Shown here one piece after another: positions 22,704-30,888 of a stretch of 64,000 nt of DNA (position 1 is the first letter of the stretch; the number at the start of each line of letters is the position of its first letter). Position numbers and translations under genes: made by a program. The stretch spans positions 124,001 through 188,000 of the forward strand of contig NZ_MLCE01000013.1 of NCBI RefSeq assembly GCF_002300165.1, given 5' to 3'. The stretch comes from Streptomyces sp. Tue6028 (GTDB taxonomy: Bacteria > Actinomycetota > Actinomycetes > Streptomycetales > Streptomycetaceae). Under the pieces are notes generated by a model that did no database searches, was not told where the DNA came from, and was given only the letters and a program-made list of their open reading frames with translations.

Positions 22704-24020
22704 ATGAACCCTCGTCGCAACAACAGCTCGATACCCCGGTCGGGCCGCTCGGCCTACGGGGCGATGACGGCTGCCGCTCTGTTGCTCATCCCCCTGGTCG
22801 TGCTGGTCGGAGGTGACGGCCTGCGCGACTTCCTCAACTTCGGCGCCGGCGTGCTCTCGCTGGTCGCCCTCACCTGCTCGGTCATCTGGGGACTCCTCGC
22901 CACCGACCGGCTCTTCCTGAACACGCGCCAGCGGCTGGTCGCCCAGGCCGTGCACAGGACGACCGCCGTCTCCTCGGTCGCCTTCCTGCTGCTGCACATC
23001 ACGGTCAAGCTGGCGCTCGACCACACCACCCTGATCGCCGCGCTGATCCCCTTCGGACTCGGCGTCACGGGCAGCAACGGGCTGATCGGCCTGGGCTCGC
23101 TGGCCGGTCTGCTGATGATCTTCACGGCCATCACCGGCGCGCTGCGCAGCGCCTTCGCGTCCCCCGCGCCGGTCGCGGCACGCTGGCGGGCCGTGCACAT
23201 GCTGGCCTATCCGGCCTGGTGCTCGGCTCTGGTGCACGGCCTCTACGCGGGTCGCGCCGCCAAGCCGTACGTCACCGTGTCCTACAGCCTCTGCCTGATC
23301 GCCGTGATGGGCGCCCTGGCGCTGCGCTCGGCGTCCGCCCCGTTCAAGCGCAAGGTCGCCGACCGCATCCTGTCGGTCCTCGGGGAGAGCAACGGCCCCG
23401 GCGCCCGTCCCTTCCGCGAGGAGCAGGAGGCCCCCCGCGGGGCCGCGGCGCAGTCCCCGCTGCCCGGCTTCGCGGGACGCTCCGCCAGGCAGTCCGCCCA
23501 GGACACGTTCGCAGCGCCGCCGCGCACCCCGTCCGCGACGGGCCTGTACGACGCCGCTCAGGACACAGCGGCCACCGGCACCGGCATGTCCGGCTTCGCG
23601 GCCGCCTACCGCGCCGTGTCGGGCGGCACTCCGGGCGTGGACGGCGCCGGGCAGAGCCAGACCGAGCGCTTCCAGATGCCCCTGGAGATGCAGCCCACGG
23701 AGACGTTCCCGCGCGTCGACGGCAGCAGCACGTCGGGCAGCTGGCCCATCCCCTCGCCGCCCCCCGTCGGCGAGGCGCCCCAGTCGGCCTACGACCCGCT
23801 GAACGACACGGGATACAACGTTCCTGTCTATGACAATTCGGCTGCCGGCGCCTACGGAACAAGTGACTTGTACGACACCGGTGAGACGAACCCCTCCTAC
23901 GGCACGTACAACACCAACGACACGTACGACAGCGGTCCCACGACTGAAGTACTGCCGGGCGCCTACGACGCTCCTGGCCCTGGTGAATCATGGAACGCCC
24001 CCAGCGGAGGCTTTAGGTGA
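22704..24020 (+). CDS. Di-heme cytochrome b-like membrane protein with a disordered tail
   Basis: A 438-aa protein from ATG 22704, after GGGAG. About six hydrophobic segments lie between residues 20 and 215. Four His in two paired helices, His84-X13-His98 and His165-X12-His178, match the b-heme spacing of the ferric reductase/NADPH oxidase transmembrane family. There is no FAD or NAD(P)H domain. Instead, residues ~215-438 are a hydrophilic tail rich in Ser/Thr/Pro/Gly with Tyr-Asp/Tyr-Gly repeats (YDNSAAGAYGTSDLYD). The GTG of the NuoF-like gene overlaps its stop by 4 bases, so the two proteins are probably partners in electron transfer across the membrane. The terminal acceptor is unknown. 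Confidence 0.8.
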   Translation: MNPRRNNSSIPRSGRSAYGAMTAAALLLIPLVVLVGGDGLRDFLNFGAGVLSLVALTCSVIWGLLATDRLFLNTRQRLVAQAVHRTTAVSSVAFLLLHITVKLALDHTTLIAALIPFGLGVTGSNGLIGLGSLAGLLMIFTAITGALRSAFASPAPVAARWRAVHMLAYPAWCSALVHGLYAGRAAKPYVTVSYSLCLIAVMGALALRSASAPFKRKVADRILSVLGESNGPGARPFREEQEAPRGAAAQSPLPGFAGRSARQSAQDTFAAPPRTPSATGLYDAAQDTAATGTGMSGFAAAYRAVSGGTPGVDGAGQSQTERFQMPLEMQPTETFPRVDGSSTSGSWPIPSPPPVGEAPQSAYDPLNDTGYNVPVYDNSAAGAYGTSDLYDTGETNPSYGTYNTNDTYDSGPTTEVLPGAYDAPGPGESWNAPSGGFR

Positions 24021-25636
24021 ACGAGGCCCTGCCCGACGTCCCGGAAGTCCGTGTAGTCGGACTTCCACAGCTCACGTCGGGCTTCGACCTGGTTGAACGA
24101 CTCGATCTGCCCATGCACCTCAAGGTGCACGGGCCGCTCGAACCGATGGGTGGCGAACAACTCGCGGGCCTCGCCGAGGCCATCTCTCTGAAGGGGCGCG
24201 GTGGCGCGGGTTTCCCCTTCGCCAAGAAACTGCGCTCGGTCGCCGAATCGGCCATCCAGAAGGGCATCCGCCCCGTGGTGGTCGTGAACGGAAGCGAGGA
24301 CGAACCGGCCTGCCGCAAGGACACGGTGCTCATCAACCGTGCCCCGCACCTCATCCTGGACGGCGCCCTGCTGGCGGCGGAGGCCATGGGTGCGCGCACC
24401 CTGGTCATCGGGGTGACGCGTGCGTCCACGCAGGCCTCGATGGAAGCCGCGCTGGCCGAGCGCGGCTTGAGCAACCGGCGCGGGTCCGCCCTCCGCGCGC
24501 GCGTGCAGCGCAACCCGGTGCGGATGGTGACCGGCGCTGCCGCCTCGCTGATCCGCTCCATCGACGGCGGCCCGGCCATCCCGCCCGGCCGCAAGATCAG
24601 CGCGTCGCAGAGCGGCGTCGGCGGGGCACCGACGCTGCTGTCCAATGCCGAGACCTTCGCCCAGCTGGCGATCGCCGCGCGCATCGGCCCCGACCGCTAC
24701 CGCAACACCGGTCTGTACGACGAGCCCGGCACCGTCATGCTCACCGTCTCCGGGGCGGTCGCCCGCCCCATGGTGATCGAGGTGCCGACCGGCGTGCCGC
24801 TGCGGTACGTGCTGCAGCTCGCCGGCGCCCCGCCGCTGCCGCAGGGCGTACTGACCGGCGGCTACCACGGCAAGTGGCTGGACGCGGCGACCCTCAACGA
24901 GGCGATCGTCTCGCGCAACTCGCTGGACGCCGTGGGCGGCGCGCTCGGCGCGGGCGCGATCCTCCCGATCACCCAGCAGACGTGCCCCCTGGGCGAGTCG
25001 CTGCGCGTGGCGCAGTGGCTGGCCGAGGAGAGCGCGGGTCAGTGCGGCCCCTGCTACCTCGGCCTGCCCGCCGCGGCGCGCGGCCTGGAGGACATCCTCA
25101 ACGGCGGTGGCCCGGCGGCCCTGGAGGCCGTCAAGCAGGTCGCCAAGGCCGTGAAGCGGCGCGGCGCCTGCTCCCACCCGGACGGCTCGGCGATGTTCAT
25201 CGAGTCGACCATCAAGGCGTTCACCGACGACCTCGCCGCGCACGTGCTCGGAAACGGCTGCGGAAGGCCCGTGGAGGGCGTTCTGCCGCTCTTCGAGGGC
25301 GGCAGGCAGCCCACGGGCCTCCCGGGCGGCCAGGCCCAGGAGGAGACCGGCCCGAGCCGGCAGAAGATCTTCGTGGACTGGACGCTGTGCCGCGGGCACG
25401 GCCTGTGCGCCGACATCCTCCCCGAGGTCTTCGAACTGGGCGCCGACGGATTCCCCACCGTCGCCCAGGCCTCCGTGCCCCGCTACGCGGAGGCCAAGGC
25501 ACTGCGCGCCGTGCGGCGCTGCCCGGCGCTCGCCCTGCGCATCGAGGAGGACACCCGGTCCTCGGCCCCCGCGCGGAACAACCTGCCGGTGCTCTCCCAG
25601 GGACGTGGCCGCCGGGCACTCGGCAGCGGCCGCTGA
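24017..25636 (+). CDS. NuoF-like flavoprotein fused to a C-terminal ferredoxin
   Basis: A 539-aa protein from GTG 24017, with GGAGG upstream and a 4-base overlap with the membrane gene. Residues ~50-330 are NuoF-like (FMN motif GRGGAGFP at 60-67, then an SLBB domain). The NADH-site GEET motif is replaced by GAAAS (173-177). In the iron-sulfur motif (ESCGxCxPC in NuoF) the first Cys is Ala340, leaving Cys343, Cys346 and distal Cys385. Residues ~448-510 form a ferredoxin with Cys458, His461, Cys464 and Cys502-Pro, the CxxHxxC type seen in actinomycete P450 ferredoxins. It may pass electrons between an unidentified donor and the di-heme protein. A true NADH dehydrogenase role is doubtful. Confidence 0.88.
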   Translation: MNEALPDVPEVRVVGLPQLTSGFDLVERLDLPMHLKVHGPLEPMGGEQLAGLAEAISLKGRGGAGFPFAKKLRSVAESAIQKGIRPVVVVNGSEDEPACRKDTVLINRAPHLILDGALLAAEAMGARTLVIGVTRASTQASMEAALAERGLSNRRGSALRARVQRNPVRMVTGAAASLIRSIDGGPAIPPGRKISASQSGVGGAPTLLSNAETFAQLAIAARIGPDRYRNTGLYDEPGTVMLTVSGAVARPMVIEVPTGVPLRYVLQLAGAPPLPQGVLTGGYHGKWLDAATLNEAIVSRNSLDAVGGALGAGAILPITQQTCPLGESLRVAQWLAEESAGQCGPCYLGLPAAARGLEDILNGGGPAALEAVKQVAKAVKRRGACSHPDGSAMFIESTIKAFTDDLAAHVLGNGCGRPVEGVLPLFEGGRQPTGLPGGQAQEETGPSRQKIFVDWTLCRGHGLCADILPEVFELGADGFPTVAQASVPRYAEAKALRAVRRCPALALRIEEDTRSSAPARNNLPVLSQGRGRRALGSGR

Positions 25637-25646
25637 ACACGAAGAA

Positions 25647-25672
25647 GCGGGCCACCCGATCGGGTGGCCCGC
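25647..25672. terminator. 26-bp perfect palindrome, terminator
   Basis: GCGGGCCACCCGA and its complement (25647-25659 and 25660-25672) lie 11 bases after the NuoF-like stop on plus and 13 bases downstream of tRNA-Ala on minus. It probably serves both. Confidence 0.75.
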
Positions 25673-25684
25673 CATCAACGTCTG

Positions 25685-25757
25685 TGGAGCTAAGGAGAAT
25701 TGAACTCCTGACCTCCTGCATGCCATGCAGGCGCTCTACCAACTGAGCTATAGCCCC
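25685..25757 (-). tRNA. tRNA-Ala (anticodon GGC)
   Basis: A 73-nt cloverleaf: acceptor GGGGCTA with TAGCTCC including the Ala-identity G3:U70 wobble, D arm GCTC/GAGC, anticodon stem CCTGC/GCAGG with loop ATGGCAT (anticodon GGC), T arm AGGAG-TTCAATT-CTCCT, discriminator A. CCA is not encoded. An identical copy is at 30047-30119. Confidence 0.97.
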
Positions 25758-25883
25758 TCGCGGTCTTGCGGCGGAGCCGCATATCGACCGTGTCGCCCGG
25801 TTTCCCCGGCGGCGTCGCCAACATTACACGGTCACCTGGGTGCATCACCAAATCGTTTCCCTTCTGTACGGATTCGGGCGCTA

Positions 25884-27080
25884 GTGTCGGCCTTCGTGAC
25901 CGTGATCGCGCTCCCCCGTGTCAGACGTCGTACGCCCGTCGCCGTGGGGGTGTGCCTGCTGTCGTTCGCGGCCTTCTGGTGGGCGCAGCGGGCCGCGCAC
26001 GTATCGATGATCGATCTGATGGTCTACCGGGCGGAGGGAGAGACGGTCCGTGCGGGCGGCGACCTCTACGCGCTGCGCACGACCGAGGCCCATCTGCCCA
26101 CCACCTACCCGCCCTTCGCGGCGCTGCTGTTCACGCCGCTGACGCTGCTGGACACGACGAGCATGCGCGCGGTGGCCACCACCGGAAATCTGGCCCTCCT
26201 TGTGGCGTTCGTCGCACTCTCGCTGCGACTCGTGGGCCACACGCGCGTGGAGGGCGCCTGGTGGGTGGCGGCGGCGGCCGTGTGGTGCGAGCCGGTGTGG
26301 ACGACGCTGCGGTACGGCCAGATCAATCTGCTGCTGGCCGTACTGGTGCTGTGGGATCTGTCACGGCGACCGGGGCGCCGCTGGGCCGGGGTGGGCATCG
26401 GGATCGCCGCGGCGATCAAGCTGACGCCCGCGCTGTTCGCGGTGTTCCTGCTGGTCACCGGTGTCGTGGAGCGCTCCGGCAGGGGCTCGGCGGGGCCTTG
26501 GCTGCGCCACGCGCGCGGGGCCGCCGTCGCGTTCGCCGGGGCGACGCTGCTGGCGGCGGCCCTGCTGCCGCACGACTCCTCGCGGTTCTGGACCCGCATG
26601 GTCTTCGAGGCCGGCCGGGTCGGGCTCGTCGAGGACACCGCCAACCAGTCGCTGCGCGGTCTCCTGGCCCGGTTGCTGCACACCACCGAGCCCGGGGCCC
26701 TGTGGGCCGTCGCCGCGGCCCTGGCGGGCGTTCTGGGCCTTGCCGTGGCCGTCGCCGCCGAGCTGCGCGGGCTGCGGGCCTGGGCTACGGTCGCCTGCGC
26801 GGTGACGGCCCTACTGATCAGTCCCGTGTCGTGGTCGCACCACTGGGTGTGGTGCGTGCCGATGGCGTTGCTCCTCGCCACGAAGAGCCGCACGGCGGCC
26901 GTCTGCGCGGCCCTGGCCTTTTGCACCTACTCCCTGTGGTGGGTGCCACACGGTCCGGGCAGGCTGGAACTGCACCAGAACGGCGTCGAGTTGACACTGT
27001 CGTCCCTCTACGTGGGAGTCGGTTGCGCCTTCCTGGCCCTGGTCGGGGTCAGGCTGTGGCGAACGAGTAGAACCGCTTGA
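25884..27080 (+). CDS. GT87-family (DUF2029) membrane glycosyltransferase
   Basis: 398 aa from GTG 25884; GTG 25896 is equally possible and neither has a good ribosome site. The open frame extends back into the tRNA but cannot start there. Nine or more hydrophobic helices follow an N-terminal anchor. The first loop carries an acidic motif (MIDLMVYRAEG) as in GT-C polyprenol-phosphate-mannose alpha-mannosyltransferases of actinobacteria. It should transfer a sugar from a polyprenyl-phosphate donor on the outer face of the membrane. Its last 32 bases overlap the convergent small gene. Confidence 0.85.
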   Translation: MSAFVTVIALPRVRRRTPVAVGVCLLSFAAFWWAQRAAHVSMIDLMVYRAEGETVRAGGDLYALRTTEAHLPTTYPPFAALLFTPLTLLDTTSMRAVATTGNLALLVAFVALSLRLVGHTRVEGAWWVAAAAVWCEPVWTTLRYGQINLLLAVLVLWDLSRRPGRRWAGVGIGIAAAIKLTPALFAVFLLVTGVVERSGRGSAGPWLRHARGAAVAFAGATLLAAALLPHDSSRFWTRMVFEAGRVGLVEDTANQSLRGLLARLLHTTEPGALWAVAAALAGVLGLAVAVAAELRGLRAWATVACAVTALLISPVSWSHHWVWCVPMALLLATKSRTAAVCAALAFCTYSLWWVPHGPGRLELHQNGVELTLSSLYVGVGCAFLALVGVRLWRTSRTA

Positions 27081-27282
27081 GGGTGCAGTGCTCGTCGAGG
27101 AGCCGTCCGTAGATCGGCTCGCCCTCCAGCTCGCGGTACGTCTCGATCGGGTCGCCTTTTATGATCAGCGCCCGCGCGCACTCCTCGCACCAGTACTGGT
27201 AGTCGTGGTTGACCGGCTCCATGTCGCGGACGATCGGCGTACCACTGCCGCACCAATCGCACTTCCGCCTGTGTGCACCCAT
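27049..27282 (-). CDS. Small four-cysteine protein, possible zinc ribbon
   Basis: A 77-aa protein from ATG 27282 (MGAHRRKCDWCGSGTP). Two Cys pairs (CDWC at 8-11 and CEEC near 32-35) suggest a zinc-binding treble-clef or ribbon. The rest (IIKGDPIETYRELEGEPIYGRLLDEHC) is polar. I do not recognise a named family. It follows the stop of the frameshifted zinc-ribbon gene by three bases, so the two look co-transcribed. Its 3' end overlaps the convergent glycosyltransferase by 32 bases. Confidence 0.65.
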   Translation of the reverse strand: MGAHRRKCDWCGSGTPIVRDMEPVNHDYQYWCEECARALIIKGDPIETYRELEGEPIYGRLLDEHCTLKRFYSFATA

Positions 27283-27285
27283 CGA

Positions 27286-27458
27286 TCAGCTCCAGCTGTG
27301 GCCGCAGGCCGTGCACACGTAGGAGATCCCGCCGTTGTCGCCGAGGACCTGGGCGACGTGGACCGATCCGCAGGAAGGGCAGTCGAGGAGAGTGGCTTTT
27401 TCCGTCTCGGTGCCACTTCGAGGAGATCGTCGACCTCCTCGCGGATGCTCGCAGGCAT
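27286..27458 (-). pseudogene. Small zinc-ribbon protein with an apparent frameshift
   Basis: ATG 27458 is preceded by a very good GGAGGG ribosome site and gives MPASIREEVDDLLEVAPRRKK, which then runs on as nonsense. A different frame from the same spot reads ATLLDCPSCGSVHVAQVLGD and on to CTACGHSWS, a clear CxxC...CxxC zinc ribbon with its own stop at 27286. That frame has no plausible start. The switch is at a run of five A (27397-27401 on the complement, codons CGG AAA AAG). One added A, or a -1 slip, would yield a continuous ~57-aa protein. It is either a real frameshift, a sequencing error in a homopolymer, or programmed frameshifting. The gene feeds directly into the 77-aa gene. Confidence 0.7.
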
Positions 27459-27527
27459 CGCTACTCCCTCCCGTCGGGCCGCGCCCCCTTCCGGCCGTTT
27501 GATTCTGCCACGGCCGGAGCAATACGG

Positions 27528-28997
27528 TCAGCGACGCCTGCGTACCAGTCCGGACACGGCACCCACCAAGGCCGTCGCGGCCAGCGCGTACATGCATGTG
27601 AGGAGCGCGTCCGCAGAGGTATACGCCCCCGGAGCCCCAAGTGACTCAAGCCGGTTCAAGAACAGAGTGCCGAAGGCCGCTACACCCATCAGCTGACCGA
27701 GCTGGGTGACGGTCGCGAGCAATCCGCTGGCGTCCGCCGCGTCCTCGGGCCGCACCGTCGCCAGCGCCCTGGTGAGCGTGGGGCTGAACCCGAGCGCGAG
27801 CCCGGCCCCGACACCCGCGAACGCCACGTACAGCCATGCTCCGCCGTCGCCCCCGCCGTCGAGGACGGCTCCTACGCCGGCCACGGAGCCCGCGGCGAGC
27901 ACGAAGCCGGCCGGTATCAGGGCACGCTGCCAAGAGGCGGGCCAGTTGCGCCAGGTCAGGCCGACCAGGCCGAAGATCACCGCGGTCGGCGCGAAGGTGA
28001 GGCCCGCCCGCAGGGCGCTGTAGCCGAGCCCGCCCTGGATGTGCAGGGTGAGCGAGAACAGGAAGCCCGCGTTGACCGCCATCACGGCCAGCAGCCGGAA
28101 GACCGCGAGACCGATGCCGGGATGACGCAGCACCCGCGGCGCGATCAGCGGCGCTCCGCCGCGCCGGGCCAGCCGGGACTCGTACCGGCCGAACAGGGCG
28201 AAGAACACCGCGGCCGACCCGAGCGAGAACCACGACCACAGCGGCCAGTCCTCCTCCTGCCCGAGCACGAGCGGCACGGTGAACAGTGAGACGGCGGCGG
28301 CGAGCAGCACGAGACCCGGCACGTCGAGGCCGCGCGAGCGTTCCAGGGCCCGGGCGTCGTCCCGCGGCAGGACCCGCCGGCCGACGGCCAGCAGGACGAG
28401 ACCGACGGGCACGTTGACGAGGAACACAGGACGCCAGCCCGTGCCGAACAGATCGGCGCTGACGAGCAGGCCGCCCAGCACCTGTCCGGCAGCGGCGCCG
28501 GTGGCAAGGATGGCCGCGTACGCGCCGAGGGCGCGCGCCCGTGCCTCGCCGGTGAAGTTGCGCTGGATCAGACTGAGGACCTGCGGGATCATCACGGCCG
28601 ATCCGGCGCCCTGCACCAGCCGGAAGGCGATCAACTCCCCCGTTCCCTGGGCCAGTCCGCAGGCCAGCGAGGCAGCGGTGAAGATGGCGAGTCCGGCCAG
28701 GTAGACACGGCGGTGGCCGAGCCGGTCGCCCAGCCGGGCTCCGGTGATCAGCAGCACGGCGTAGGAGATGGAGTACCCGGCGACCACCAGTTGCAGTCCC
28801 GCGCCGGACGCGTGGAGTTCGGAGCCGATGGTGGGCACCGCGACGTTCACGATGAACACGTCGAGCAGTGCCATGAACTGGGCCGCGAGCACGACCGCGA
28901 GCAGTCGTCCCGGCCGATTGTCAGTGCCAGGGTTTTTACTGTCAGCAGGACTTGGACCGCGTGCGGGCCCTGTGCCCGCGGGGGTTGTCGTCGTCAT
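27528..28997 (-). CDS. MFS drug exporter, DHA2 (14-TMS) family
   Basis: 489 aa from ATG 28997 (MTTTTPAGTG). The open frame continues upstream but non-conserved. About fourteen helices are visible, with the MFS motif A between helices 2 and 3 (GARLGDRLGHRRVYLAG) and the antiporter motif C in helix 5 (ILATGAAAGQVLGGLL). The family expels drugs by proton antiport. It is divergent from an XRE-type regulator 118 bases away, the usual pairing for an inducible efflux pump. The substrate cannot be predicted. Confidence 0.93.
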   Translation of the reverse strand: MTTTTPAGTGPARGPSPADSKNPGTDNRPGRLLAVVLAAQFMALLDVFIVNVAVPTIGSELHASGAGLQLVVAGYSISYAVLLITGARLGDRLGHRRVYLAGLAIFTAASLACGLAQGTGELIAFRLVQGAGSAVMIPQVLSLIQRNFTGEARARALGAYAAILATGAAAGQVLGGLLVSADLFGTGWRPVFLVNVPVGLVLLAVGRRVLPRDDARALERSRGLDVPGLVLLAAAVSLFTVPLVLGQEEDWPLWSWFSLGSAAVFFALFGRYESRLARRGGAPLIAPRVLRHPGIGLAVFRLLAVMAVNAGFLFSLTLHIQGGLGYSALRAGLTFAPTAVIFGLVGLTWRNWPASWQRALIPAGFVLAAGSVAGVGAVLDGGGDGGAWLYVAFAGVGAGLALGFSPTLTRALATVRPEDAADASGLLATVTQLGQLMGVAAFGTLFLNRLESLGAPGAYTSADALLTCMYALAATALVGAVSGLVRRRR

Positions 28998-29045
28998 GCC
29001 GTCGAGCGTGGCGGCGGCCGGATACCGGTAACGAGAGCCCCTCGA

Positions 29046-29062
29046 TGCTGGTAGTGACAGCA
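29046..29062. promoter_or_regulatory. Candidate operator between the MFS exporter and XRE regulator
   Basis: TGCTG-GTAGTGA-CAGCA (29046-29062), a 5-base inverted repeat in the 118-bp divergent spacer. It is a plausible binding site for the adjacent regulator, based on position and symmetry only. Confidence 0.35.
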
Positions 29063-29115
29063 CCTGGCAGCGGTCGGGTCCGGCACGGACCATGGTGACG
29101 GGGGATGTGGAGCCG

Positions 29116-29991
29116 ATGAGCACGACACAACGCCGCAGGCCGGAGCTGGCCGCCTTTCTGCGCAGCAGGCGGGCGCGGGTGACACCCGCGGACGTCGGGA
29201 TGCCGCCGGGCTTCCGGCGGCGCACGCCGGGGCTGCGCCGCGAGGAGGTGGCCCAGCTCTCCGGCGTCGGGGTCACCTGGTACACCTGGCTCGAACAGGG
29301 CCGCCCGATCAACGCCTCCCCGCAGGTCCTGGACGCGGTCGCCCGGACACTGCGCCTCGACCAGCCCGAGCGCGAGCACCTGTACCACCTGGCCGAGGTG
29401 CCTTACGAGCAGGATCCCCCGGCCGCCGCACGAGCCGTCGGTCCGGAGATCCAGGGCGTCATCGACGCCGTCGACCCGCACCCGGCCGTGGTCTACAACG
29501 CGCGCTTCGACATCCTCGCCACCAACCGCGCCTACCGCGACGTGTTCTTCACGCCCCAGACCGCCAACTCGGGCATGGGCAACGCGCTGTGGACACTGTT
29601 CACCGTGCCCGAGCCGGCCTGTCCCCTGGTGTTCCGGGAGTCCGAGCTCCCGGTGATGGTGGCGACGCTGCGTTCGTCCTACGGGCTGCATGCCGGCGAG
29701 CCGGCGTGGGAGGACTTCATATGCCGCTTGTCGGAGGCGAGTCCGCACTTCGCCCGGCTGTGGCGCAACGGCGACGTGGTACCGCCCGGCCCGCGGGTGA
29801 AGACGTTCCGGCACGCGGCGGTCGGTGAGATGCGGATGACGTCGATCTCCCTGTCCATCCACGGTCTGCCGGAGTGCCGGATCGTGGTGTACCAGCCGGT
29901 GGACGAGGAGACGAGCCTGCGCGTGGCGCGACTGCGGGCGCTGATGACGCAGGAGACCACGGGGACGACAACGAAAAATCCCGCTCCCTGA
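29116..29991 (+). CDS. XRE-family regulator with MmyB-like ligand domain
   Basis: 291 aa from ATG 29116 (MSTTQRRRPELAAFL), with GGAG close upstream; an in-frame ATG 24 bases earlier has no ribosome site. The N-terminal helix-turn-helix (TPGLRREEVAQLSGVGVTWYTWLEQG) is the hallmark of this actinobacterial XRE class. The C-terminal two-thirds is an MmyB-like PAS fold (VYNARFDILATNRAYRDVF), thought to bind a small hydrophobic ligand. It probably represses or activates the divergent MFS gene and itself. Its stop codon lies inside the terminator hairpin of the tRNA gene on the other strand. Confidence 0.9.
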   Translation: MSTTQRRRPELAAFLRSRRARVTPADVGMPPGFRRRTPGLRREEVAQLSGVGVTWYTWLEQGRPINASPQVLDAVARTLRLDQPEREHLYHLAEVPYEQDPPAAARAVGPEIQGVIDAVDPHPAVVYNARFDILATNRAYRDVFFTPQTANSGMGNALWTLFTVPEPACPLVFRESELPVMVATLRSSYGLHAGEPAWEDFICRLSEASPHFARLWRNGDVVPPGPRVKTFRHAAVGEMRMTSISLSIHGLPECRIVVYQPVDEETSLRVARLRALMTQETTGTTTKNPAP

Positions 29992-30003
29992 CGGGAACGG
30001 GAT
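29974..30003 (-). terminator. tRNA-Ala intrinsic terminator overlapping the XRE stop codon
   Basis: On the minus strand ATCCCG-T-TCCC pairs with GGGA-G-CGGGAT across a 4-base loop (29978-30003) and is followed by five T (29978-29974). It lies 44 bases downstream of the tRNA-Ala 3' end. The loop contains the stop codon of the plus-strand regulator. Confidence 0.8.
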
Positions 30004-30046
30004 CCTTCATCACCGATCTTTGACAACTCCAAAGAGAGTCATTGTG

Positions 30047-30119
30047 TGGAGCTAAGGAGAATTGAACTCCTGACCTCCTGCATGCCATGCAGGCGCTCTA
30101 CCAACTGAGCTATAGCCCC
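30047..30119 (-). tRNA. tRNA-Ala (anticodon GGC), second identical copy
   Basis: Same 73 bases as 25685-25757, same strand, same anticodon loop ATGGCAT and G3:U70 pair, no encoded CCA. Flanking bases differ beyond the gene apart from a short GTGGAGC context. Confidence 0.97.
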
Positions 30120-30225
30120 TTGCGTTCTTCCCGATCAGCGGGCCGAACAAGAAGAACCTTAGCCTGCGACCAGCCAGAAAGTGAAATCCGGTCCCGACGG
30201 GCCCCGGGACCGGACAGCGGGCCGC

Positions 30226-30888
30226 TCAGTCGTCGTCCCCGAGCACGGGCTCCGGCAGGGTGCCGGCGTTGTGCTCCAGGAGCCGCCAGCCGCGGGCGCC
30301 CTCCCCGAGGACGGACCAGCAGCAGTTGGAGAGGCCGCCGAGGCTCTCCCAGTGACGGGACTCCAGGCCGAGGAGACGGCCGATGGTGGTGCGGATGGTG
30401 CCGCCGTGGCTGACCACCACGAGGGTGCCGTCCTCGGGGAGTTTGTCGGCGTGCCGCAGCACCACGGGGGCGGCGCGGTCGGCGACCTCGGTCTCCAGTT
30501 CGCCCCCGCCGCGGCGCACCGCCTCACCACGCTTCCAGGCGGAGTACTCGTCGCCGTAGCGGCCGATGATCTCCTCGTGCGTCAGCCCCTGCCAGACGCC
30601 CGCGTACGTCTCGCGCAGGCCCTCGTCGTGGGTGACGTCGAGGTCGGTGAGCTCGGACAGCTCCGCGGCCGTCGCCGCGGCGCGCTGGAGGTCCGAGGCG
30701 ACGATGGCGTCGGGCTTCAGCGAGGCCAGCAGCCGGGCGGCGCGACGGGCCTGGCCCACGCCGGTCTCGGTCAGCTCGATGTCCGTCGAGCCCTGGAAGC
30801 GGCGCTCCAGGTTCCAGGAGGTCTGGCCGTGCCGCCACAGGATGATGCGACGGCCCCGGCCGGGCTTCTTCCCGGCCTCTGCGCTCAC
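30226..30888 (-). CDS. Histidine phosphatase (phosphoglycerate mutase-like)
   Basis: 220 aa from ATG 30888. The catalytic RHG motif is in ILWRHGQTSWN, the second His in VVVSHGGTIR, and the acid/base region in LRETYAGVWQGLTHEEI. The start overlaps the rsfS stop by 4 bases, so it is co-translated. In mycobacteria the gene at this position after nadD-rsfS is the glucosyl-3-phosphoglycerate phosphatase gpgP; whether the Streptomyces enzyme shares that substrate is inference. Other members hydrolyse varied phosphomonoesters. Confidence 0.92.
   Translation of the reverse strand: MSAEAGKKPGRGRRIILWRHGQTSWNLERRFQGSTDIELTETGVGQARRAARLLASLKPDAIVASDLQRAAATAAELSELTDLDVTHDEGLRETYAGVWQGLTHEEIIGRYGDEYSAWKRGEAVRRGGGELETEVADRAAPVVLRHADKLPEDGTLVVVSHGGTIRTTIGRLLGLESRHWESLGGLSNCCWSVLGEGARGWRLLEHNAGTLPEPVLGDDD

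Noticed and set aside
25725..25883. GT87 start inside the tRNA-Ala gene
   Set aside because: The frame is open through the tRNA complement by chance; coding character begins near 25884.
27286..27597. Zinc-ribbon protein starting at ATG 27597
   Set aside because: That start lies inside the MFS gene and yields Arg/Gly-rich junk before the ribbon; the ATG with a ribosome site at 27458 is the natural start, implying a frameshift.
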